Source: Ferruginibacter sp.
Lineage (GTDB): Bacteria > Bacteroidota > Bacteroidia > Chitinophagales > Chitinophagaceae
Assembly: GCA_014379905.1 (NCBI GenBank)
Contig: JACMKX010000169.1
Location: 33,318-97,317 of the forward strand
Direction of reading: 5' to 3'
DNA length: 64,000 bases
Shown: piece by piece, positions 51,801 through 58,371 of the stretch
Position numbering within the stretch: the stretch's first letter is position 1
Layout: every line of letters starts with the position of its first letter
Notes under the pieces: generated by a model
Databases searched by the model: none
What the model saw: only the letters and a program-made list of their open reading frames with translations
What the model was told of the DNA's origin: nothing
Made by a program: the position numbers and the translations under genes

Positions 51801-54800
51801 TGCATTTATAGTGAGATTATTAAATGCCGGAACAGCGGGGAGTGTTAGGGAATATTGTATTTCTACTGTTCCTGTACCCGGGATGAATATCAGACTGGTC
51901 GGTAACAATGTGCCCCTGATCACAAGGGTTCCACCACCGGTCATGTCGAGCGTGCTAAGGCCAGCGCCATTACTAACGTTTGAGACATTCAGCCTGTTTG
52001 TTCCACCTGCGGCCCAGTTAAGCGTACGGCCTGTTGCCGTTCCGATGGTCAATGTGCCATAGGCAATATTATTTGTTCCGGCAGCATTGTCAACAGTGCA
52101 GGTGCCATCTATTACCAGGTGTTCCCCTGCAACGGGCACACTGCCGCCTGTCCATCTCACCGCATCGCTGAAATTGCCAATACCGGTAAAAGTTTTGGTG
52201 GCATTGGGCTCTCCAATCTGGTAATCTCCAAATGTTGTTAAACCTGTTGCTTCGGTGGTGGTTGATGTTTTAGTACCAACTGTGGGGTAGGTCCAGCCGG
52301 CGTTATAATTGCCTGCAATAAAATTAGTGGTGTTTGCCCCGGCGTCGAGATCTGCCGGAACAAATGTGAACGTTGAATTGTATGTGGTGAAAACAATACC
52401 CTGGTTTATAAACGACCAGTACCTGTTTGCACTTTTATCCGTCTTTATACCTGCGATGCCCAGGTTTGGATGATCCGATGCCAATACACTTACTGTAAGA
52501 TAATTTGCAGTGGTTACACTTGCAAATGCAACAGTTACGGGGGTATAGTTTGTTGCATCACCTACTTCAAAGGTTCGGCTGGTTGCGCCTGTTGCAACAT
52601 GTTTTTTAAAGTTCCCAATTATATGGCCGCCTGTCCGGGATACCGATGCAGTAGAGTTCAGACTTATTAAATAACTGTTGGTCGTAACCGTACCTCCTGT
52701 TAAGGTAAAAACACCATCAAGGGTTACATTACCGGTTATGGTATTTGTACCACTGGTATTGCTCATCTTTAGGTTGTTATAAGTACCTATCATCACTGTT
52801 TGAGCGCCGGTTGTGGCCGCGTATTCCACTGTACCTGTCCCTCCCCAGGTTCTGTTTACGGGAAAAGGTAGTGCACTGGTTGTTGTAACTACTGAAGTTT
52901 TCACTGTTCCATTATTAGTAATACCAGCTCCCATATTTATTATCCGGTATGTTGAACCCATATCAAGTATTCCTCCGGTAGCAGTTAAGAATTGGTTGTT
53001 TACAGTTAAATCACCGGCTGCCGTATTTATACCACTTGTGTTTGAAAATCTTATGATATTATAGGTTCCGCCAATAACTGTTTGAGCCCCGGCAAGGGCA
53101 TCATAGTAAATGGTTCCACCCCATGTTTTTCCGGATGGTATTGGTGTAGCGCTTGTTGAAGATGTTTTGAGATTTCCCGTAATAGCAATGCCACTTAATG
53201 TGCCACTCAAAACATAAGTACTTAGAGCGAGGTTACCATTCGCTGTTGTAACGCTTAAGGTAGCATCTACGACCAAATTGCCTCCTGCTGTTGCTGTTAC
53301 GCCAGCACCTGCCCGCACGGTAAGGTTATTATAAGTTCCGGCCACTGCAGTCTGTGCCCCGGTTGTATTTCCATAATCTACAGTACCTCCCCAGGTTTTA
53401 CTGATCGGAACAGGTACTGTACTTGTAGTGGTAAGCACTGAGGTTTTAATGGTTCCGCTATTGCTGATAGAACCCAGTGTGCCACTTAAAATAGTAGTTG
53501 TTCCCAGGTCAAGAATTGATGATGCACCTGTTGTTAAAGTTCCATTTACTACCAGCCCTGTTAAACCAGTTGAAGAGGTAACTGTTGAAGATGCGGATAC
53601 AGTAAAGTTATTAAAAGTATTGGTAACGTTAGTTCCGCTCATAACCGTTGTTCCATTAAAAATAACAGTCGCCGCACCCGAAGTAAAAGTTCCGTTATTT
53701 ATCCAGTTGCGACCTACGGTAAGGTCTAAACTATTGGCATTTAGCGTGCCGCCTGAAATAGTGACATCGTTTTTAACAGTCAGAGCATTAGTATTAATTT
53801 CTGCTACCGGCGCGTTAGTTGCATTCACCGTCAGGTTCCAGATGGGTGCTGTTGAATTGACTTGAATAGTGCTGGCAGCCGCTGTGGACGCGTCACCAAT
53901 CTGGATAGTTCCACCTGTTACATTATTTGTTGCGGCAAGATTTGTGTATCCTGTGTTAGCGTTACCGCTTTTTGCTATGATGATCGTGCCACCTGACATG
54001 GTAAAGGAAGAGGCGGGTTCATCAAAAGTAAAGGGGGAAATTGCCGCAGCGGTAGTACCAATTGTTGGAACAGTAAAGGTACCACCGCTCATTGTAAAAC
54101 TAATAACATTGCCCGGAAGAACGCGGGTAAACCTGCCTGCTATATTTAAAGCGCCACCTTCCACGATAATAGTTGATCCGTTTCCGGCAAACAAACGTTC
54201 CTCTAAGGCATCACCTATATTTAAAATACCGGCTGATACCCGGAGCATACCCAGTAAGCTGATATTGTTCAAACTGGAAACCGTACCCCCGTTTACCCAA
54301 AGGCCTGAAGTAGCCGGAATAGTATAGGCGCCGTTAAAAGGCGCTATGGTTGATGCGCCTGATAATTTAAAGGTACCGTTGGTTATTGTTAAACCGCCGG
54401 TAGCCATCGTAATTACAGACTGCACATCCAGGATATTTGTTGTAAAATTGGTACCTTTATCTACAGTGATCGTATTAAAAGCAGTAGTTGAAGAGCCGGT
54501 TATGGTATGTGTACCGGTATTATTAAAGGATATATTGCCTGAACCTGCTGTAAAAGTTCCATTATTGACCAGGTTGGCCCCAATGGTAGCGTTAAAATTA
54601 TTTGCGTTGAAAGTACCCGCAGTTATTACCAGGTTTCCCGTCAGGGTAGTGGCTGCGCCTAAACTGACTGTGGCCCCCGTTCCATTTACAGTAAGGTTAT
54701 TATAATTGGCATAAGCCACCGGTAAGGTTATGCCGGATTGCACTTCTATTGTTCCTGCGCCCGGCGTAAATGTAAGGTTTGTAGAAGTCCAGTTGCCCCT

Positions 54801-56156
54801 AATCATAAGGGATCCGCCATTCGCCATATTGAGTGCGCTGGCTCCGGCCCCGGCACTTACATTCGACACGTTCAAGCGGTTTGTTCCACCGGCAATCCAG
54901 TTTAGTGTGCGTCCCGTGGCAGTTCCTATGGTTAATGTTCCGTAAGCAATATTATCTGTAGCAACACTGTTATCAACAGTGCATGCACCATCTATTACCA
55001 GGTGTTCATAGAGGGCCGGTAATGTACCACCTGTCCATTTGGTTGCATCGCTGAAGTTTCCGGTTCCTGTAAATGTTTTAGTAGGCGTTTCGGTGCCTAC
55101 ACTATAGAACGTTCCCGGAGAATTTTGGTTGTTAAATTCCGAAAGTATCCAGCCTGCAGATCTTGGTGTAGCTGCTACCCGCACTTCATCAATACTTCCA
55201 TCCATATCCTGATTTGTATTTCCATTACCATGGCCCCCAATCTTTGTGTTTGCTCCGAGACCTGCATAGGATATAGTCCCGATATTGGCGGTTGTAGCGA
55301 TTAATACTCCGTCGATATAAATTTTCTGAGCATTTGGTCCGGTGGCAAAAGTCCAGACAGCATAACGCCAGGCATTATTGTAAGTTGTATTGGTGGGTGT
55401 TTCCAGCCAGGTAGTGCCATCATAGTATCCGCCCTGGGCGCCTGTCGCATTGTTCAGCACTTGTAAAAAAGCATGATCACCCAAACCAATAATACTTGAA
55501 CTCTCAGTGGCCGTAGCATTCCGGTAAAACCATCCGCTTAATGTGATACTGGCAGGTGAACCCATTAGCCCCGTAATATCTATTTTATCAGCCCCATCTC
55601 CCGGAACAAAACCCCTTCCCTGTGAAATCTTTCCTGTAACATTGGTGGTACCCGTATTAGTTCCGTTACGGGCATTAGCGGTTGCATCGGCAAACGCATT
55701 ATTAAGGTGATATACCCCATTAAAACTACCATCCCAGGTACCGGTAACATTTTGCTGGGATGTTGCCGCAGCATTACCATAATACATGTAAATAACCGTA
55801 TTGGCGGCAGAAGAAAGGCTGGGGATTTCAACCCAGGAAACAATTGCCCCGGAAGCGCTGGTATAATTTTCTATTTCGTGGTCAAGCTTTGTAGTGCCAT
55901 CGGCTGATGTAAACAGTATATCATCGCCATCCGCCTGTGCCTTGGTTATTAAAGCGGCATCGGTATGGCTGATCAGCACGGGAAAATTAGTGTGCGGGCC
56001 CGCACCCACTTTTGTATAGTCAATGGTGATCGCCTTTCGGTATAACCAGCCGGTATTGTACCATGCCTGCGCCTCCAGCCTGGTAGGTAAAAATGATACA
56101 AAGAGTAAAGAAATAACTAAAATTACCGGTACTTTGTAAAAAGTAGAAAGTTTCAT
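47001..56156 (-). CDS. Giant T9SS-secreted DUF2341-LamG-lectin protein (giant C)
   Basis: 3051 aa, ATG start, signal peptide to about 30 ('ILVISLLFVSFLPTRLEAQ'). In order: DUF2341 ('AWYNTGWLYRKAITIDY', 'DDILFTSADGTTKLDHEIE') to about 120; LamG-like domain at about 150-350 ('KIYIDGVLIATT', 'MDGSIDEVRVAATPRSAGW'); strand-repeat block related to giant A's first block; a second copy of the 'FTGIGNFSDAVRWTGG' opening; Ig-like and two tandem PKD-like domains (about 1940-2112); a SUEL-type lectin-like domain (about 2122-2220); the shared cassette from about 2442; and Fn3-like and T9SS sorting domains at the end ('EVYPNPVKDG'). DUF2341-LamG pairs and lectin domains point to carbohydrate binding outside the cell. 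An 18-base palindrome lies upstream. The last 85 residues differ more from A and B than the preceding cassette does. Confidence 0.9.
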   Translation of the reverse strand: MKLSTFYKVPVILVISLLFVSFLPTRLEAQAWYNTGWLYRKAITIDYTKVGAGPHTNFPVLISHTDAALITKAQADGDDILFTSADGTTKLDHEIENYTSASGAIVSWVEIPSLSSAANTVIYMYYGNAAATSQQNVTGTWDGSFNGVYHLNNAFADATANARNGTNTGTTNVTGKISQGRGFVPGDGADKIDITGLMGSPASITLSGWFYRNATATESSSIIGLGDHAFLQVLNNATGAQGGYYDGTTWLETPTNTTYNNAWRYAVWTFATGPNAQKIYIDGVLIATTANIGTISYAGLGANTKIGGHGNGNTNQDMDGSIDEVRVAATPRSAGWILSEFNNQNSPGTFYSVGTETPTKTFTGTGNFSDATKWTGGTLPALYEHLVIDGACTVDNSVATDNIAYGTLTIGTATGRTLNWIAGGTNRLNVSNVSAGAGASALNMANGGSLMIRGNWTSTNLTFTPGAGTIEVQSGITLPVAYANYNNLTVNGTGATVSLGAATTLTGNLVITAGTFNANNFNATIGANLVNNGTFTAGSGNISFNNTGTHTITGSSTTAFNTITVDKGTNFTTNILDVQSVITMATGGLTITNGTFKLSGASTIAPFNGAYTIPATSGLWVNGGTVSSLNNISLLGMLRVSAGILNIGDALEERLFAGNGSTIIVEGGALNIAGRFTRVLPGNVISFTMSGGTFTVPTIGTTAAAISPFTFDEPASSFTMSGGTIIIAKSGNANTGYTNLAATNNVTGGTIQIGDASTAAASTIQVNSTAPIWNLTVNATNAPVAEINTNALTVKNDVTISGGTLNANSLDLTVGRNWINNGTFTSGAATVIFNGTTVMSGTNVTNTFNNFTVSASSTVTSSTGLTGLVVNGTLTTGASSILDLGTTTILSGTLGSISNSGTIKTSVLTTTSTVPVPISKTWGGTVDYGNTTGAQTAVAGTYNNLTVRAGAGVTATAGGNLVVDATLSVTTANGNLALSTYVLSGTLSGIAITGNLKTSSTSATPIPSGKTWGGTIYYDALAGAQTVIGGTYNIIRFSNTSGINTAAGDLTVNNQFLTATGGILDMGSTYRIINMGAGITNNGTVKTSVVTTTSALPFPVNRTWGGTGTVEYAATTGAQTVMIGTYNNLKMSNTSGTNTITGNVTLDGVFTLTGGTVTTNSYLISLNSTASVSRTGGHIIGNFKKHVATGATSRTFEVGDATNYTPVTVAFASVTTANYLTVSVLASDHPNLGIAGIKTDKSANRYWSFINQGIVFTTYNSTFTFVPADLDAGANTTNFIAGNYNAGWTYPTVGTKTSTTTEATGLTTFGDYQIGEPNATKTFTGIGNFSDAVRWTGGSVPVAGEHLVIDGTCTVDNAAGTNNIAYGTLTIGTATGRTLNWAAGGTNRLNVSNVSNGAGLSTLDMTGGGTLVIRGTLLPTSLIFIPGTGTVEIQYSLTLPAVPAFNNLTINASGITVGLSAALNITGNLRIAAGTFNPNNFNITVGGNWVNDASATSFTAGTSTVTFNGTAIRYISGTFPTTFSGFTMDRTTAVTLYSNVTITGPLTLTNGNINTGSSTLYLNATGTLARTSGHVVGNFKKYIATGATSKTFEIGDAGNYTPLTIAFASVGTAGDLTSRVLKFDHPQLAGSGITADKSVNRYWNFTNTGIAFTTATITMNWVAGDVDAGSTTANFKVAKYNNPTWSLPAIASPLATSIQATGITSFGDYAVGELCLATAPIVTTPVNYCQNATATPLTATGTALIWGTAVPVAGSVGGTTTFTHTTYVDDIYTANNHKTHFTITTPYTTITTVDYHIPLYQTVTGLVLAIFNSSGTVIAISSTTTTYTANAGLTTITNTFNYPIQAAGDYSIGIYSGAGIMGDDSPTFPITEATGTINVTGVSVAGSRCFNNIQFTGNAASVAPTPSTTGLGTTNYTVYQNAGGCISSNATIAVIVSAPPTPAAAGVDQAGAATCGLITVTLAANTPVTGTGAWSIISGTGGTVTTPSSPASTFTGTAGTTYTLRWTISSGSCTASADDVVVSFNRNPTTSAAGADQTGAATCGSSLVTLGANAPAIGTGAWSIISGTGGTITTPAGANSTFSGTAGNSYTLRWTISNSPCTASTDDVIISLSQVVNYGISYTNGASGVLCATNGEGGSVTLTAPAGSVFGTVGFASYGTPNGSCPTFTIGTCHQTTSQATVEGYLLGNNTATIPATNGVFTDPCTGVTKRLYVQATYTQPVCSGTSPGTITGSVPTGGNGTYAYSWEISTTSSTAGFATITGITTPSYTPAGVLTQTTWYKRSVLSGACTVSAILRVSVVNPGSWTGALNTAWNNSGNWLCGAIPGTTTNVTIPASLTNYPLLNTGAFSVQNIVIQNAASLTVTGATLRIAGTISNAGTLFNVSGGIIEMNGTGAQTIPAATFSGNLLKSLLINNAAGVTLGGALNLTDTLKVSAGNLASNGYLTLISTGSGTARVAPLPVDGSGIATSNITGNVIVERYIPNKRAWRLLTAPLSTTGPIYNSWQNGGVDEAGKGMLVTGPNPLPANGLDASAFNAVSMKSFNSVTQAFVNITDTKNTNLSTTAASAANVGYFVFVRGDRNSNNLYAANSSATTLKSTGILQAGKQTFTAPAPLNSYSMMVNPYASPVDFNTVQRSHVARLFYTWDAKLNLLGGYATLIFNGDGSYTKSPPSSLQDNNIQSGQAFFVLTDTALAASLSFYESSKSYLNHNAAFRPLNQVKSMEITLNLLETDNSTIAADGVVAEFGDGYNPGVDNQDAIKFTNINETFSLLRNGVSLAIERRPSIVTIDTLFLKLTQSSQRNYQLVFNPNNLSQPTRLAFLEDSYTGISTLVDLQGGTNFNFTINSDAASMNATRFRLVFKQSGALPVSFNDVNAWQQGENIAVSWKVENQLNVDRYELEKSLDGNNFNKVNTQPVANPNSTNAIYNWLDLHAANGDNFYRIRNVDRDGTAAYSKIAKVNIGKVAGLMEVYPNPVKDGVIGLQFNNMARGKYTIRLVNPIGQLIMVKTIQHAGGSAMEKMLLSRLIAKGMYSLEVTNPDNSKTAIKLRND
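49495..49790 (-). other. SUEL/rhamnose-binding-lectin-like domain inside giant C
   Basis: Encodes about 98 residues with the pattern of SUEL-type (Gal_Lectin) domains: 'CATNGEGGSVTLTAPAG', 'FASYGTPNGSCPTFTIGTCH', 'SQATVEGYLLGNN', 'VFTDPCTGVTKRLYVQATY'. The DPCxGxxKxLxVxA ending is diagnostic by eye. The second cysteine of the usual GxxxC pair after the 'VEGYLLG' segment is absent. This domain has no counterpart in giants A or B. Confidence 0.7.
49820..50335 (-). repeat. Two tandem PKD-like domains in giant C
   Basis: Two consecutive copies of about 85 residues, each opening with AAGxDQxGAATCG and containing 'GTGAWSIISGTGGT', 'FTGTAGTTYTLRWTIS'-like and CTAS-DDV segments. DNA similarity between the copies is high by eye, indicating a recent local duplication. 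Confidence 0.85.
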
Positions 56157-56189
56157 AAACGAATTATTTTCACGGGTTTGGATTATTTT

Positions 56190-56207
56190 TTAAGTACTCG
56201 TACTTAA
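56190..56207. promoter_or_regulatory. Perfect palindrome upstream of giant gene C
   Basis: TTAAGTAC (56190-56197), two spacer bases, GTACTTAA (56200-56207). It lies 34 bases before the ATG of giant C, where a dimeric regulator could block or aid transcription. No second copy was noticed upstream of giants A or B. No protein partner can be named. Confidence 0.4.
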
Positions 56208-56353
56208 GTAAAAATTTTATTACAGCTACTCACGAAAATTTGCGGGTTGATACTTCACTATTTATGTGACAAAACACTGGCTTATTTTGTCTTAATTTGC
56301 CTCATCAAACCCACTATGTGGCAGCTATTCTGCATATCAATAGTATCTAAAAC

Positions 56354-56375
56354 CCGGTAAAAGATTAATTACCGG
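56354..56375 (-). terminator. Possible terminator of the small lipoprotein gene
   Basis: ccggtaa (56354-56360) pairs with ttaccgg (56369-56375) around an eight-base loop. Read on the minus strand it is followed by GTTTTAG, a weak T-tract. It lies about 145 bases beyond the stop at 56520. Confidence 0.4.
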
Positions 56376-56519
56376 CTTATAATAACTCAAATAGCCCGCA
56401 ATATAGCCTTAATAACGGGGGTGGAATGTGGTTGCTTTTCTACAAGATTGTAGTTAAACCTGCTTTCCTTACCCTTCTCCCTTATTTATATGCGGGCGGT
56501 CAATTTGGCTTTACCAGGA

Positions 56520-56753
56520 TCATTTCCGCAGTTGCTTTATCTCATTCAGCTCCTCCCTTATCCTGCCCAGGCTATCCAGGATGGCCCTGTTTTGATGAGC
56601 AAGGCTGTCGATCATTTCTTTTTGAAGTGCTTCCAGCTTTAAAGACATTCGCTCTTCAGGCGAAGAACCTCTTCCGCAGGAACAGGCCATGGAGATAACC
56701 ATGACAATACAAAGGCTGTTTTTTATCAACCGGTAGAAAGGTAAATTTTTCAT
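56520..56753 (-). CDS. Small putative coiled-coil lipoprotein
   Basis: 77 aa, ATG start. Basic N-terminus, then hydrophobic 'SLCIVMVISMACSC' with candidate lipidation cysteines at residues 24 and 26. The remaining 50 residues are highly charged with heptad-like leucine/isoleucine spacing ('LKLEALQKEMIDSLAHQ', 'ILDSLGRIREELNEIKQL'), suggesting one long helix or coiled coil. I do not recognise a family. It lies between giant C and the LacI gene on the same strand, with no obvious link to either. Lipoprotein signal plus helix is uncommon in chance frames, so I think it is real. Confidence 0.55.
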   Translation of the reverse strand: MKNLPFYRLIKNSLCIVMVISMACSCGRGSSPEERMSLKLEALQKEMIDSLAHQNRAILDSLGRIREELNEIKQLRK

Positions 56754-56891
56754 ATAATAAATTACAGGTGTTTATTTATCAAACTATGGGCAGGTCCAAG
56801 CCTTATTGTCGGGTCATAAATTATGATTGAACGTTGAAAAGGGGCTTGCCGGGTTAGTCTTTCAAATAACTCCTGGCCCAATCAACGCTTT

Positions 56892-57917
56892 TTATTTGGT
56901 TTGAGTAGCTGTTGATCCCCTCACTGTTAAAACGGAAGGGATTACAATACTTTCCTGCTTTAAATTAAAGGAAGATTTATTTAATGCTTTAAATAAAACA
57001 GTGGAAGCTGCCTTACCCATTTCAAACGCGGGTTGGGTAATGGTGGTAAGAGAAGGGTTTAAAATTGGCGCTGTTGGAAGATTGGAAAAGCTGATCACTT
57101 TTACATCGCCCGGAATAAAAAGCCCCAGTTCCTTGCAGGCCAGGTAGGTATTGGTCGTAAACTTTTCTACCGTGGCGATAATACCATCCGGCCTTGACCG
57201 GTGGCTTAACAATTTTTTGATGGAGTTATAACTTTTTTCCGCATCATTACTGCATTGTACAATATCCGAAGGTGAAAATTTTATATGATTATCGTCCAGC
57301 GCTTTTTTATATCCCTCCATCCGTTTATTGCTGATGGATAAACTGGTGGAAATGGAGAGCAGGGCTATTTTTTTGCAGCCGCAGTCTATCAGGTGCTGCG
57401 TTGCTTTATATCCACCCTCAAAATCATCCGTGGTGATTTTGGCGGTATCAATACTTTCACAAACCCTGTCAAAAAAAACAATGGGCATACCGCTGTCGTA
57501 TAATTCCTGGATATGGTTATGGGTAGAAGTTTCCGAAGTGATTGACATCAATACCCCATCCACCCTTCCGCTCTGAAAATCCTTTAGGATGGCCTGTTCC
57601 TTTGTAAAGCTTTCATGCGTAAGGTATATTAAAACATGGTATTCTTTTTCCTGCGCCGTGGCTTCAATCCCGTTAATAGCTAATGAAAAAAAACTATCTG
57701 CAACTTCGGGCAGCACCAAGGCAATTGTTTTACTTTTTCTTTTGCGCAGGCCGCCGGCGTAAGGATTTGGGATATAATTCAGTTTATGGGCCAGTTCAAC
57801 AACCCGTTGTTTGGTTGCCACCCCTATATCATGCCTGTCTTTTAATGCTTTTGACACCGTGGCAATTGAAACATTCAATTCTTTAGCTAAGGTTTTAATC
57901 GTTATGTTATTGTACAT
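56892..57917 (-). CDS. LacI-family transcriptional regulator
   Basis: 341 aa, normal length. The N-terminal LacI helix-turn-helix is at 1-55 ('ITIKTLAKELNVSIATVSKALKDRHDIG') with hinge 'LNYIPNPYAGGLRKRKSKTIALVLP'. A periplasmic-binding-protein-like effector domain follows ('SFFSLAINGIEATAQEKEYHV', 'GMPIVFFDRVCE', 'ITQPAFEMGKAA'). Such proteins bind palindromic operators and respond to sugars or sugar phosphates. The gene is divergent from the second SusC/SusD pair across 454 bases, so control of that pair, and of itself, is the natural reading. I could not identify a convincing operator in the gap. Confidence 0.93.
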   Translation of the reverse strand: MYNNITIKTLAKELNVSIATVSKALKDRHDIGVATKQRVVELAHKLNYIPNPYAGGLRKRKSKTIALVLPEVADSFFSLAINGIEATAQEKEYHVLIYLTHESFTKEQAILKDFQSGRVDGVLMSITSETSTHNHIQELYDSGMPIVFFDRVCESIDTAKITTDDFEGGYKATQHLIDCGCKKIALLSISTSLSISNKRMEGYKKALDDNHIKFSPSDIVQCSNDAEKSYNSIKKLLSHRSRPDGIIATVEKFTTNTYLACKELGLFIPGDVKVISFSNLPTAPILNPSLTTITQPAFEMGKAASTVLFKALNKSSFNLKQESIVIPSVLTVRGSTATQTK

Positions 57918-58371
57918 GCAGTTATTTAGTAATTATACCACTGTGAAAATACAAATAATTTATAGAGTTACGAAAACGGTTAAGTAAATAAATGTCTCCC
58001 GTCTTGTTAAACTGTGCTAAAAAAAGTGTCACTTTTACAATTGATATTAAACACTCACCACTAAACTGCTTGCTATGCCATTTTACAAAATTGCCCGGGT
58101 AACCCTGCACCCCTTACAAAACCAGGGCAAAGACCAAGCTGAAAAATTGTTTTGTTACCATAATTCCGCCACTACTGCTTGTAAAAAAATTGTTGAAAAT
58201 TTCACCAGGCGCGTATCATCGTTAGATATGAACGATCCAGTTGATTTTCTAAGCGCAGTTGCAATACCCAATAATTATATTTCTCCCGGCAACCGGTATT
58301 TTCTTTGCCAACCTGCTGAATATTAAACAGGTTCACCAAAAATCTCCAACATATCACATAAAATTTACATT
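57918..58371. other. Divergent control region, lacI-type gene / susC operon 2
   Basis: 454 bases between two divergent start codons, so it must hold both promoters. I found no exact TTG...TAnnTTTG match. A TATATTTC near 58277 is a loose candidate for the susC gene. An 83-codon plus-strand frame (58075-58326) has no recognisable domain and is not called as a gene. Confidence 0.5.

Larger units (their letters stand above)
56157..56519. other. Intergenic stretch between giant C and the small lipoprotein gene
   Basis: About 360 AT-rich bases. They hold the TTAAGTAC palindrome near giant C and a short hairpin near 56354-56375 that may end the lipoprotein transcript. A plus-strand frame crossing into the next gene (56426-56698) is antisense to it and not credited. 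Confidence 0.5.

Noticed and set aside
57970..57985. A candidate LacI operator around 'cgaaaacggttaag' near the regulator's start.
   Set aside because: The half-sites are not symmetric enough and no second copy was found near the susC gene.
58075..58326. 83-codon plus-strand frame in the divergent control region.
   Set aside because: It has no known motif, signal or homologue I recognise, and it occupies space needed for the lacI and susC promoters.
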